Shown here one piece after another: positions 1-10,379 of a stretch of 64,000 nt of DNA (the first letter of the stretch is position 1; every line of letters begins with the position of its first letter). This stretch comes from Sipunculus nudus (Eukaryota > Annelida > Sipuncula > Golfingiida > Sipunculidae): assembly GCA_026874595.1 (NCBI GenBank), contig CM049306.1, forward strand, positions 41,290,019 to 41,354,018, in the 5' to 3' direction. Position numbers and translations under genes: made by a program. The notes under the pieces are model-generated. The model was given only the letters and a program-made list of their open reading frames with translations. It searched no databases and was not told where the DNA came from.

Positions 1-236
1 GGAGAGAAAAGGTCCACCGGCAAATCAATGGACTTATTGAGGATATAATAAGCCAATAGGCGGTTCTTGAACAGTCGTTGGGTATTATATATGATTAGAA
101 TAATAACATTTCGAAAAGAAAATTGCTGTAAAATCATCGATGGAAGCAATTTAGCTCAAGTTTCAATACGACGGAGCTTCCAGTGGCGTTTAGTCACTTG
201 TTGTATTTTTATGGGTTGAGAGTGGATTATGGTTTG

Positions 237-238
<2 letters not shown>

Positions 239-308
<70 letters not shown>

Positions 309-309
309 G
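239..309. repeat. (AT)n microsatellite
   Basis: An almost pure AT-dinucleotide run of about 70 bases with one G interruption near 297. Confidence 0.95.
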
Positions 310-388
310 ATTTACCAGTTCATATTAAATGTTTTTTGCACTGAAGAAAACATTTACGCTATTTTTTATAATTATTTATGTAGGTAAA

Positions 389-391
<3 letters not shown>

Positions 392-424
<33 letters not shown>
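392..424. repeat. (AT)n microsatellite
   Basis: A second pure AT-dinucleotide run shortly downstream of the first. Confidence 0.95.
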
Positions 425-427
<3 letters not shown>

Positions 428-2231
428 AATGATGTATTATGATGATGAGACCGTCATGTTAGCGTAAGTCTTAACAGTGAGTCATCTAACGTAACGGAAT
501 TATCGTTACATTCGAGGAAAAAAAAACAACAAATTTTGTAAGAAGTATCTTCAGGTCAGTCTTTCAGGTGCCAATTCAGTAACAAAACGTTATCGGACCT
601 TTACAATAATGAGGACAACGCGGTGAAGTCGGTTGAATCTATATTTAATTTTCATTTAATAAATATACATATACAGAACACTTTAAAATATAAAGTGTGG
701 TAAAGAACAAAACTAGTTTAAAGGTTAAATGTAGCCAGCTTCAGGTCAGAAAGTCATCCGTCCATCATTTAATTGGCCCCACGTCTTAAATTTAACATAT
801 TGGAGCTCAACATTTCAGAAATATGAATATATATTTGAATATAAATCAATACTCCATAATTGTTTGGATGATAAAGATCATACTAGTTTAAATGCGATCT
901 GGGCAGCTGAGTGTATGATTGGAGTTTATGTTCACAGTCTGCATAGCCTGAACCATTATTTTTACTGACAACACCTGTATGGATGGTAATTTTTGCGGCC
1001 GCATATTTTGATTAAGAATTTAATGTGTATCATATCATACATTCGTCATCTATTCCAGCAAGACCGTCTGTTTAAATGCTGTGTCTGAATACGTTGTTAC
1101 AAAAAACACAGGTTATTGAAACAATTTGGTGAGCTGCCTATTTGTTTACTGAGGGACTGTGCATTAATGTATCTCAGTCACGATATGATATACGGGCAAG
1201 TGAGAAAATCCTCAGAATGTAACATAATGCAGCAACTGTTTACACTTATCCTAATTAACATTTAACTCAAATGACAAATTTGGGTTGTGTCTTTGTTCAA
1301 ATCTATAAACTCAGAGATATCTTCTGAGTGGATACCTTTTGAGTACAAATTATGTTTATGAGGACTTATGGAGATCAGTTGGGTGTTTTATTCTGTTAGA
1401 ATAGATTTGTCTCTATACAAATAAATGGCAGTAATATTATCGATCAGCGTTGTTTAGACTTATTATTAAAGTTCTACGTTATAAATGGTGAAGACGTAGG
1501 AGGAAATGTCAGACTGAGTTAACTTAAAGTGTTTATGATTATAATGTTATGTAAATGAATATGAATATGCTAAAGTTGTATTATCTATCAGGTAAAGTGG
1601 GCTTTGCCTTGAGTTTGCCTAAACCTTCTGTTGTTTAGAGTTTCTGTCAATCTTGGATTCCTAAACCCATAAGAAACTTGTGTGTGAATTCCAGAGAGAT
1701 TCAGAGAGATGTTTGGAGATACAGAGAACACATATATTGGATTTGAAATATAATAGGTCGAATTTGTTATTCAGAAATATACTTTTAAGCTTTCATTTAT
1801 TTATAGACATCTTGTTCGCGATTAAATCTTTTCATAAAGATATTTGTAGCCTAAAACAAAAAAGAATGGCCTGTGAAATTGATTAAACCGCAGGCATGTA
1901 ATATGGAAAAATGAATCATGTATCTATGGTTTTTTTTACATTCCCAAAATAATAAAGAAAACAGGTTTGAAATTTAAAAGTAATGGGCTGCAGAAATAGA
2001 AAGGGAAAAAATGTAGGCTAATATTCTACAGGACATGGATGAGATAATGAATGTTCAAGTAACATTATATTTATTAAGCCACAGTAGAAAACCACTATAC
2101 AAACAAGACAGTTTGCTTCATAACAAAAATGCAAGACGGATTTATTGTAAAAAGTACACATTTAACTGCATGGAACGAATATTCTTTGTTTTTAATTTGG
2201 TATATCTATTAGCAAAATTCTATTCAGATAA

Positions 2232-2526
2232 AGCGGATCTGAAGTGATTTTGCCTTTCCCTGACCCTTCATATTTTTATGCTAAACTTTGTTATTTATGT
2301 TTTGTTATTTTGTTATTTCTTCATATATGCATATTATATGCTTAATTTTGTTATTTTGGGGAGCAAGGGCCAAATAGGTTTTAGGCGCTAAAACGAATGT
2401 ACTTCACCTGGGGACCCCCTCTAAAATCAACCCCCTGGATGTACTCTATCCACCTACAAAGTTTGGTGCTTTTATCCGATCTGTAACGATGAGAGTCAAA
2501 CTTTGACGCTAAGCCACCTGACTAAA
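2232..2526 (+). repeat. Dispersed repeat, copy 1
   Basis: This stretch matches 3291-3526 in the same order: a GGATCTGAAG-like start, a CTTCATATTTTTAT block, a CACC(T/C)...CACCCCCTCT-like block, TTTGGTGCTTTTATCCG, then ACGCT(A/G)AGCCACCTGACT. The copies are clearly related but diverged and carry indels. No coding potential is seen. The class is unknown; it could be a SINE-like or MITE-like relic. Confidence 0.65.
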
Positions 2527-3290
2527 ATCAAATCTTAATTGTACAAACCTTTAAAAATGTAACTGCATTAAAAAAACTACCCAAGTTGTGATCCAGAATG
2601 TGTTAGTACAACTAATATATCGCTTGTAACCAATTGGCTTCAATAATATGACCGGTTTTATTTGTAAAAGCAGTTTTAAAGATTTTATTTCTGTGTTAAA
2701 TTTCAATTTGTAGTGAATTTCGAAACAGGTGATGATTAAGTAGTTATTTGTCAACATATTTTCTGGAATGTGCGCGCACTCTTGTAACATTGCTACTATG
2801 ATAGTCAATAAATAAATTCTGATAAAAAAAAAAAATTGTGCTTGCCCAGAAGTTTAAATTTTGAATTTGCAACGATTTACAGAGATCAGTTGCAACGAAT
2901 AACAAGAAGAAATAAAAGTGTGAACGTCAGGTTGATCTTGATCGGAAATATGGTTTATCGGACATATTTAGTTCAAACACCAGTACCCGTTAAGGCAACT
3001 ATCCATTATTACAAAAATTTAATACTTTCTCAAAAACTGAATCACAAACTCAACAATAGTAAACAAGAAAAATATTTGCACATTTTTTTCTTTTATACAC
3101 TTAATATCTTGTTTAAATGTTTGCATGTACCTTCCCCAGTCCCGAATTTGAGAAAAGGTATTGTCACGTGACCATTCTACATTTTTTGGGGGGCTATAGG
3201 TGTATAATATAACAACATAAATGGTAATGATAGAAAGTACTCTTGCTTTCTTTTGGTATATAATTTATGGTATTACATTAAAAAACCGTA

Positions 3291-3526
3291 GTGGATCTAA
3301 GTTGATTTTTCCTTCCCTAACCCTCTTCATTTTTATTCGAAAAGAGGGTACTGTGATACGCAAGGCGCAGAAAGTTTTTAGGCTCTGAAACTTATCTCGT
3401 GGGTACTCCACGAGGGCACCCCCTCTGAATCATCCGTTTTGGTGTACTCTACCCATATACAAACTTTGGTGCTTTTATCCGGTCTGTAACGATATGGCCA
3501 AAATCTGACGCTGAGCCACCTGACTA
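3291..3526 (+). repeat. Dispersed repeat, copy 2
   Basis: Second copy of the repeat at 2232-2526, same orientation, ending with the shared GAGCCACCTGACTA block. About 760 bp of unrelated AT-rich DNA separates the two, so this looks like two members of a dispersed family, not a tandem array. Confidence 0.65.
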
Positions 3527-3779
3527 TCTCTCACCTTTTGAAAAAGAATCTATGTGATTTCTGGCGTCTTCTATGTTTGTAATAATGATCTTAGGAAAAA
3601 TGTGGTCGAAAAAAGATATTATAGGTCCTATTGAAGGATGACAGGGGCGCGTATAGAGGGCGCCCCCCCCCCAATTATCTGTTTGTAATTTGTAGGGAGC
3701 CCCCGATTTCGAAAATTTACAGGGCGTGCCTAAACCATTTGCAAAATAAGCTCACCAAGTTAGTTAAAACTGTTTCAAT

Positions 3780-4611
3780 TGTTACGGAACCTAATATCAG
3801 ATCACGTATGCGTGATGAACATAAATTTTGTTAAGGAGATAAAAAATCAGATTCTGTAACACTAGCAGCGTGAAATGTCTAGGGGAATGAATAAAGAAGT
3901 CCGTGCTTTTTTTTGTTAACAAAAAACTATAATTTATTCTTCAAACAACCCTAACATTACAATACACTAAACCAATACAATTACACAGTATAACAGCAAT
4001 ATAACAAAACTCAATACAATCACACAGAAATATAAACAAAGTGCACAGTACCTGGTACCACCACTGTCACACTGTCACAGTGTCCTTTAAAATGTTTAAG
4101 CCGGACGAATAGTTCACACAAATTCTCTCGGAGAAGCTCTTGTAACAATCAAGAAAGTAAACTGAAGACCAAATATGATTCGTCAAATACCAGAAGAAAC
4201 TCTGAAGAAAATCTATAATTGTCGTACTTATCGGAATAGGTCGTACACACTGACGTACACTCTTCTGTGTCCGCTGGAATATTCTCTCACCTCTCTCCCG
4301 GCCCTAAAAACCAGCCCCCTATTTTAAAACTTCTCATCTCAAGCCGAGAACCTTCTATTTCTCGAACAATCTAAAGAATCAAACACAGTACACACATTTA
4401 AAGAACATACTAGAACAAAGAACGCTGTGTATCTAAGGTTCAACCAATGCGGATTCAACCGAGCCTCCAACATCCGGCCAGGCGAGGCCGCTACAACACG
4501 AGCAACGCGTGGCACACAAACAATATGCCAACAACACATGGAACATCCGTGTGCACAATAAAACAATCATCTGTAAGACCGCTGCACACAATAAAAGGGG
4601 CACCTGTAATA
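3780..4611 (-). repeat. 3' LTR of the gypsy element
   Basis: Bases 3780-4160 match 9257-9656 closely (shared TGTTACGGAACCTAATATCA edge, the CTAGGGGAATGAATAAAGAAGT block, the GTGCACAGTACCTGGTACC block). Read on the minus strand the LTR ends GTAACA and begins TATTAC immediately after a polypurine tract. This gives near-complementary TGTTAC/GTAACA termini with one change (TG to TA). Length is about 832 bp. The U3 part (about 4160-4611) is missing from the other LTR of this element, but a diverged relative occurs at 47100-47545. Confidence 0.8.
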
Positions 4612-4626
4612 CTCCCCCTCCTTTAA
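4612..4626 (-). promoter_or_regulatory. Polypurine tract
   Basis: On the minus strand the bases read AAAGGAGGGGGAG directly before the 3' LTR. This is the expected position and composition of the plus-strand primer of an LTR retrotransposon. Confidence 0.7.
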
Positions 4627-4747
4627 GAAAAAAGAAAGTTTTCTCGAAACTTTCTTTTTTTTTTGCGATCACAATCATTAAATTTTCACAACATCTCAAG
4701 AATCATCTTATTTACAAGATTACATAAACATCTCGTTTACAAAATTT

Positions 4748-5112
4748 CTTAAACATCTCGATAAGCAATCAGCAAGTAAACTTCAAAATGTTGCAATGCC
4801 AAAATCAAAGCCAAACATTCTTTTTCAATAGTGGAGTAGTTCTTTCTGGTTTGCAATAAACTGTCTTGAGAAATAAAAAATTGGATGATCTATGCTATCA
4901 TTGCCTTCTTGTAACAACACAGCACAAGCATTAGTATCACTAGCATCTACAGCTAACTTAAAAGGTACAGAAAAGTCTGGAGCTAACAAAACTGCTGAAC
5001 TTTGCTGAACAAAACTTTGTTTTTTCTTTAACAAATTAGTCAAAGGTTCAGCGACAGCAGAAAAAATTGGACAAAACTTCCTGTAGTGTCCAACCATACC
5101 AAGAAAACGCAT
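4748..5112 (-). pseudogene. Gypsy RNase H fragment
   Basis: The translation starts in the RT connection region (MRFLGMVGHYRKF) and continues through DFSVPFKLAVDASD and FYFSRQF into the RNase H block STIEKECLALILALQHFEVYL after one stop. The first catalytic Asp (VDASD) and Glu (EKE) are visible. The later Asp motifs expected downstream are absent because the reading frame decays about 130 bp before the polypurine tract. It is a truncated relic. Confidence 0.8.
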
Positions 5113-5267
5113 AATTTGCTTTTTGTTTTCTGGTCTTGGAAATGCAGAAATAGCACTTAGTTTAGCATCAACAGGTTTTACTTGACCCTGCCCTACAATA
5201 TGACCTAAAAATGTTACTTGTGCATGAAAAAAATTCAGATTTTACTAAGTTGATGGTCAGACATGCT

Positions 5268-5950
5268 TCACTTAGTCTTTCGAAGTGGTCGCGAAGTATT
5301 TGCGGATGTTTTTTCCAAGGTGTCGCTGTTCACGATAAGGTCATCAATATATGCGTCGCAGCCCTGAATGTCCTTGACAACCACATGGATGAGGCGCTGG
5401 AACGTGGCTGGCGAGTTCTTCATGCTAAACGGCATAACTTTATACTGGTACAGTCCTTGCGGCGTCATAAATGCGGACACTTCTTTCGCTCGTTCTGTCA
5501 GCGGAACTTGCCAGAATCCTTTTAGCAAGTCAAACTTGGAGACATCTGGAGCTACCGACTCTATCAATACAATCATTGATTCTCGGAATAGGGAACGTGT
5601 CAGTCTTGGTGACAGAGTTGTTTTCGATAATCTGTGCACATACGGTAACTTCCATCAGGTTTTGGCACAAGATTACACGGTGAACTCCAGTTACTCTTAC
5701 TGTGTTCAATAAAATCATTGTCCAGCAAATATTGAATCTCATCCTGTAGATACTTATGCTTTTCTGGATTCAGTCTATAAGGATGTTGCTTAACTGCGCT
5801 TGCCTCGTCAACATCGACGGCATGGCACAATATTTTAGTTCGCGTTGGAATGTCACTAAACGAATGTTCATAATTCCGCAGCAGGTTCTCGAGGTCTTGT
5901 TGTTGTTGTGCGGTGAGGTGTGACAGTTTGGAATCCAGGTTGTTAAGCAT
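5268..5950 (-). pseudogene. Gypsy reverse transcriptase, frameshifted
   Basis: Two overlapping frames hold consecutive RT blocks: 5950-5600 with the linker, SNWSSPCNLVPKPDGSYRMC and DYRK; 5639-5268 with VSKFDLLKGFWQVPL (domain A Asp), YKVMPFSMKNSPATFQ (domain B) and AYIDDLIV (domain C; YIDD at about 5339-5350). The order and spacing are those of a Ty3/gypsy RT. At least one frameshift near 5600-5640 breaks the reading frame. Confidence 0.85.
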
Positions 5951-5984
5951 GTCTGAGTTTTTTTATAGAACTGTACCACACTGA

Positions 5985-6250
5985 ATGTCTACATCACACT
6001 TATCATCAGCGCATACATCAGGTGGTCGCCATTTACGCATAAGCAGTCCATTTTAACATGGAAACAAACTGGGTTCTGTGACAGTTTATCTTTAGAGACT
6101 GCCCTGGGAAACAAACATCAAATATCAGGGCCCTTATGCTGTTCCGCGATAAGTTCTGACCTTGAGAATGCTGCATCCTGTACGGGCGGGCCATTAGACG
6201 AGTCATTAGTGACTCCCAGAGTGTTATTATCTGGACCATTTTCCTCATGC
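5985..6250 (-). pseudogene. Integrase N-terminal remnant
   Basis: The minus strand carries, across frames, SRSELIAEQHKGP and then NGLLMRKWRPPDVCADD, which resembles the start of the integrase zinc-binding region in Gmr1-like gypsy elements. After this point only about 40 bases remain before the RT linker begins. The zinc finger, catalytic core and C-terminal domain are gone, apparently by one internal deletion. Family assignment rests on motif recognition. Confidence 0.5.
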
Positions 6251-6399
6251 GTGTTTTTCTTAGCCATAGATCTAGTTACAGCACATGAAGGATACAAACC
6301 AGGAATTTCCTGACTTTCGGAATCAGTGTCCTGATCATGTGACGGCTTTTCTGTCAGTATTGGTACAGGCTGTACTTTGTCACCTGCAACATCATTGCC

Positions 6400-6744
6400 T
6401 AGAAGCAACTTAATTAAAAAAAGGGTAAAGTAATTCTTATGCCCACAGTAATATTCCCAGGAATCAAATCTGACTTTAAATGGATACTGTGAAGCGGAAC
6501 TGAAGTGTGCCTGCCTGAAAACACACCATTAACAAGTGCATGTGCACCAGTAAAAACTATTAGAAAATGGCAAAGTGTTTGCTAACATGAGAGTCTGGCC
6601 TGAACCAGTGTCCCTCAAAATTCTAATAGGGGTAGAATCTGAAAAATCACTTGAAAGTGATGCAAAACCATCATGTATGAATGGCTCAAATAACTCCATT
6701 TCAGAGTCAGGAGAGGAATCTACTGCCTCAGCCTCATCAAGCAA
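6400..6744 (-). pseudogene. Gypsy aspartic protease region
   Basis: The frame contains IRILRDTGSGQTLMLANTLPF, with the DTGS motif of a retropepsin-type protease, and a little downstream MLLGNDVAGDKV, a common protease C-terminal block in this lineage. A linker with CAVTRSMAKK follows. An in-frame acidic stretch precedes the DTG motif and is cut by the DNA element inserted at 6761. The protease is split over two frames and is not functional as read. Confidence 0.7.
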
Positions 6745-6760
6745 AGAACTGACATTGACA

Positions 6761-7459
6761 TACGCTCCCGAGGCAGCGGATATCTTGCGCTTCTAAAGAA
6801 GAAACTGATTCTCACGCTGCCAGCTTTGACCGTGAATGTTATATTTAGACACCAGATGGCGGTTCGTTGTCCACTGAAATAAACGTGCGTATGATGTGAC
6901 AAGCAGCCAATCAGATGCCAATAAACAAACACTCGACAGGCATCCTGGCTCCGCCCATTGCTGCGCTTCAAGCGCCGCTTGATGAGTTTCTGGTCGAATT
7001 TAAATTGCTCCCTCTGCATTCTCGCATCATCGACCGATTCGATTATGACATTATGACTGTGTTAGCGAAGCCATGTATCTGTTGTTTGCAGAACTGAAAC
7101 CAGCCAGCGAGGTGTGCACGCAGCCTTTGTTGTTACGTTTCGTTTGAATTACAGCTCACCGGCCGAGCATCCTATGTGCCCAAGGCCCTAAGCAAACCAC
7201 GTCAGGGGCAATTCTCTCTGAGCCTGTGGCCTGTTCAGACGGTTACGCTGGGGGATGAGCTGTCACTCAAAAAGAAATGAATATGATTGGCTCCGTGTAT
7301 TCCTCGCTTGGCTTTGTCTTCCAGCACAAGGTCTCATCTGATTGGACAAAAATACAGTGCTCCCCTCTGGTGTTGCAATTCAGGATACGAGGTCATAACA
7401 AACAGCGCCTTACAATATAGGTAGTAACCCTATAGGTAAAGCGCTGTGTAAAGAGCGTA
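6761..7459. mobile_element. 699-bp non-autonomous DNA transposon in gypsy
   Basis: The segment interrupts the gypsy internal region. It is flanked by the perfect 9-bp direct repeat ACATTGACA (6752-6760 and 7460-7468), which would be the target-site duplication. The termini are inverted: TACGCTC at the left and GAGCGTA at the right, with further weaker similarity (CCGAGGCAGCGG versus the complement of GCGCTGTGTAAA). No transposase is encoded. A 9-bp duplication fits Mutator-like or Merlin-like elements; the superfamily is not established. Shorter relatives lie at 21114-21202 and 60115-60203. Confidence 0.7.
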
Positions 7460-7508
7460 ACATTGACAGTGTCAGTCATAAACTCTATTTCAGAGTCATT
7501 TAAGGAAT

Positions 7509-8010
7509 CTACATTCTTTTTTTTTCATCAGACTCCTCATGGAAGTCAACAGAGGAATTTTCATCAGCAGAAACAAACTTTTGTTTGTCATAAGAGGACC
7601 TGGCCTCATTTGAAATACTCTCGCAAGAGTCATAAAAGGACTTAGCCTTATTTAGAGAATACTCCTCGCAGGAGTCTTGAAAGGACCTAGCCTTATTCAG
7701 TTCCTCGCAGGAATCAACTGAGGTTTTTTCCCCGCAAGCTACGGATTCTTCTTTGGATTTAGACGGAACGTGGGCCTCCGTAGCATCAAACTCTTTATTA
7801 GAGTAATTAAGGGAGTTGTTCCCCATATTTACATGAAAATAGCCTGGCTCTTGTACGTACTATGCTATGCATAGATTTTGAAACAAAACCAGATGGTTTG
7901 CTATTTGGTTTATTCGCAAATTTCCAGCAGTCAGATATTAGATGACCTTCCTTCTTGCAGTAATTACATATTTTCTTCGCAAATGACTGGTCTTTGTTGG
8001 ACTTAGACAC
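7509..8010 (-). pseudogene. Gypsy gag C-terminus with zinc knuckle
   Basis: The frame 8010-7807 contains CNYCKKEGHLISDC, a CX2CX4HX4C nucleocapsid zinc knuckle, in a basic context. The adjoining frame 7826-7509 is an acidic repeat-like stretch (repeated SCEE, EARSSYD, NKAKSFYD) that probably represents the spacer before the protease. The two pieces are in different frames, so the region is broken. Confidence 0.75.
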
Positions 8011-8199
8011 AGTGGACGCGGGCTGAGGTGTAGCAATGGACTTTGTTGAACTATCAGGACTACTTGTACTGGGTGACTGCGTTTTAAACTTCTTTTGACC
8101 ATACTGATTTACATTCTTGTTTGTGAATGACTGGTTTGATTTGCTAGTATATTTTGTTTGTTAATGAATAACATCGGCTAATTGAGCAGCAAGGTTAAG

Positions 8200-9085
8200 T
8201 GTTTCAGGACTTTTCTCATCAAGAAAAGATTTAACATCTGCGTTTATGCAGCGCTTGAATTAAACAAAATCAACTGGCGCAAATTGTCATAATCTTTCAT
8301 TACATTTTAAGAACTACACCAGCGATCACACAACTCTCTACTCCTAGCAAATTCGACGTAGGTCATGCATTTTGCGCTTTTCCCAATTTCTGAATTTCTG
8401 GCAGTAAGCCTCTGGAACTAACTCATAACCTTTTAGGATTAACCGTTTTACCAGGTCATAGTCAGCAGCAGCTTCTACTGAAAGCTCTGTATAAATTTCT
8501 CTGGCCTGGCCTGTCAATACACTTTACAACAGCACAGTCCAATTTTCCTTACGCCATTTTAAATTTTCAGCTACTTTATCAAAGTGTAAGAAATATTTAT
8601 CAACTTTTTTTTCTTGAAAAGCTGGAAAAAGCCTAATGTGTTTAGTAACATCAAAACTGTGAATTGGGGCAGCACGTAAACTATGTTCTAGTTTAAGTCT
8701 TTCTAACTCCAGTCGTTTTAACTAAATTTCTTGTTCTTTTTCTAGTCTATCTCTTTCTAACCTTTCATGTTCTTTCCTCACTTCTCTCTGTTTTTCTTTT
8801 TCTAATTCTAACTGTTTTAATGCTAGCTCATGTTGCATTTCCAACTTTTTAAATTCTAATTGCAAAGCAAGGCTGTCATTTAATGATGTTTCCACTTCAC
8901 TCTCTTAAATTAAACCTTTGCTAACTAGAGCTTGCATGATTTTAGCAATGATATCAGGCTTTATCAAAGCTTTTTTCACACCTAGCCCTAAGTGTTGCAT
9001 TACGCAACACCTGTTCTTTTCTCAACTGTTCAAGCTGATCAGGGTCGGGATATTCAACAAATGTCTCAGGTTTGAAATCTGCCAT
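8200..9085 (-). pseudogene. Gypsy gag N-terminus and capsid, SCAN-related
   Basis: An ATG at 9085 begins MADFKPETFVEYPDPDQLEQL. The minus strand then shows a charged coiled-coil-like stretch (repeated LELEK, ERLERDRLEKEQE near 8860-8700) and the capsid blocks LFPAFQEKKVDKYF (about 8630) and YELVPEAYCQKFRNWEK (about 8400). These blocks match the capsid type from which the vertebrate SCAN domain is known to derive. Several stops and frameshifts interrupt the frame, so no complete product can be made. Confidence 0.75.
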
Positions 9086-9232
9086 GTTTAGATGTTAAAA
9101 CAATAACAAAAAAACCACTGAGATAAATCCTGTAAAAAATGTACTGTAAACAATATGTAATCTTGTAAACAATGTATGATAAAACAATGTGTCTAGGTCA
9201 AGGCCTAATAATTTTTTTAAAAACTGTTAAGC

Positions 9233-9249
9233 ATCCCGGACGAGCCCCA
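9233..9249 (-). promoter_or_regulatory. Primer binding site, tRNA-Pro type
   Basis: On the minus strand the bases GGGGCTCGTCCGGGAT lie eight bases inside the 5' LTR. They match the 3' end complement of tRNA-Pro, the same primer class used by many gammaretroviruses, over 16 nt. This fixes the orientation of the element and the inner edge of the 5' LTR. Confidence 0.75.
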
Positions 9250-9256
9250 AATTGTA

Positions 9257-9656
9257 TGTTACGGAACCTAATATCAACAGATCACGTATGCGTAATGAAC
9301 ATAAATTTTGTAAAGGAGATAAATAAATCAGATTCTGTAACATTAAGCAGCACGAAATGTCTAGGGGAATGAATAAAGAAGTCAGTGTTTTTGTTAAAAA
9401 ATAACTTTAGTTTATTATTCAAACAACCATTACATTACAATACACTAAATCAAAACAATTACACAGTATAACAGCAGTATAACAACAAATCAATACAATC
9501 ACAAAGAAATATGAACAAAGTGCACAGTACCTGGTACCACCACTGTCACAGCGATAAGTCCTTTAAAATGTATAAGCCGGACGAATAGTTCACACAAATT
9601 CACTCGGAGAATAACAGTCCAATGTAAAGCTCTTGTAACAATCCAGAAAGTAACTA
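9257..9656 (-). repeat. 5' LTR of the gypsy element, truncated
   Basis: The sequence is collinear with 3780-4160 of the 3' LTR and is similar enough to be its partner. Similarity stops at about 9656 (after CAGAAAGTAA), so the outer U3 part of this LTR is missing. The promoter part is therefore gone. Confidence 0.8.
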
Positions 9657-9924
9657 AACCAATGTTTCTCAGCAATCCTGAAAGTTTGTGTGCTTAATGA
9701 TCAGTCATATTGTTGGTACAAAATACTAGTGACAATTAATTCCCATTGGATAAAAATCTGACGTGTGTCACAGATAAATAAAATCTCATATACCTATAAA
9801 TCTGTATAATTTTATCCATAATTTAATACGTAACATTGCCCAGCAATGCTTGCAAAAATGAAGATCAACGCGTCGATCCTGGGTAACCTTGTGTCTATAC
9901 TACAACTTAGTGTTTGCACATTTT
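9657..9924. other. Unassigned spacer before duplication A
   Basis: Nothing recognisable lies between the truncated LTR and the left edge of segmental duplication copy A. The LTR match ends at 9656 and the match to copy B begins at about 9925. Confidence 0.5.
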
Positions 9925-10016
9925 ATTGTTGTTTTCAACGCTTTGAGATACTGAAGGTTGCGACAAAGCACATCAAATAAATAAATTAAAAAATCAGAAG
10001 TATTCCACTTATCAGA

Positions 10017-10379
10017 ACGGCTTCTGTTTCTCAGGGATAGAGCGCAGGACTCAAAGCAGGGAGATCGTGAGTTCGATTCTCAGCCGTGGTGGTGAGATTT
10101 TTCACGGTCGACTATCACCCAGGGTGAGCGCTCTGCAGGCTTAATGGGGAGACTGTGCCTAAAAGTCATGTTTCACTCATAAAAAACGAGTGCGCCTTTC
10201 GTGGGTTCCTCGGTGTTATGACCCAGCAATTTGGATGACAGACACCCAGGACCCGCAGGAGTGGTACGACGACCCTGGTTGACACAAGGATAACCGGGTA
10301 TCAGCTCCTGTCACGTAGTCCGAAACCGAAATGGAACTCTACAGATGTACATAGTAAAAGTTAAGTAAGCATTAAATAA
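10017..10379 (+). mobile_element. tRNA-derived SINE, copy A
   Basis: The head folds like a tRNA: ACGGCT at the start can pair with AGCCGT after the T arm. The D-arm/A-box region reads CTCAGGGATAGAGCGCAGGA and the T-arm/B-box reads GAGTTCGATTCTC. A unique body with CAGGACCCGCAGGAGTGGTA and GGATAACCGGGTATCAGCTCC follows, ending in a GCATTAAATAAATG tail. The same element is at 47655-48003 at the equivalent place in copy B, so it predates the duplication. It is a SINE and not a tRNA gene, because the tRNA-like part has no clean anticodon arm and is joined to the conserved body. Confidence 0.75.

Larger units (their letters stand above)
1..2231. other. Non-genic AT-rich DNA
   Basis: No convincing exon, RNA gene or transposon protein is visible. 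The open frames here (60-70 codons) are short, of biased composition and lack splice context or family motifs. Two AT-dinucleotide tracts are listed separately. This reads as ordinary intergenic or intronic DNA. Confidence 0.6.
3780..9656 (-). mobile_element. Degenerate Gmr1-like Ty3/gypsy LTR retrotransposon
   Basis: Minus-strand order is truncated 5' LTR (9656-9257), tRNA-Pro-type primer binding site (9249-9233), gag (9085-7509), protease (6744-6400), an integrase N-terminal remnant (about 6250-5985), reverse transcriptase (5950-5268), RNase H (5112-4748), polypurine tract (4626-4612) and 3' LTR (4611-3780). RNase H runs straight into the polypurine tract, so no integrase can lie downstream. 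The only integrase-like residues sit between protease and RT. That is the gene order known for Gmr1-like elements, where integrase precedes RT. Gag carries the capsid motif related to the vertebrate SCAN domain. Stops and frameshifts occur throughout, most of integrase and the end of RNase H are missing, and a 699-bp DNA element is inserted at 6761. The element cannot be autonomous. Confidence 0.85.

Noticed and set aside
2836-3171. 111-residue protein
   Set aside because: Low-complexity AT-rich frame with no motif, no splice context and no conservation evidence.
4339-4727. Small proteins in the LTR
   Set aside because: They overlap on both strands inside the LTR and polypurine tract and have no family similarity.
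10017-10090. Functional tRNA gene
   Set aside because: The A and B boxes are good, but the anticodon arm is poor and the head is joined to a conserved body repeated at 47655; it is a SINE.
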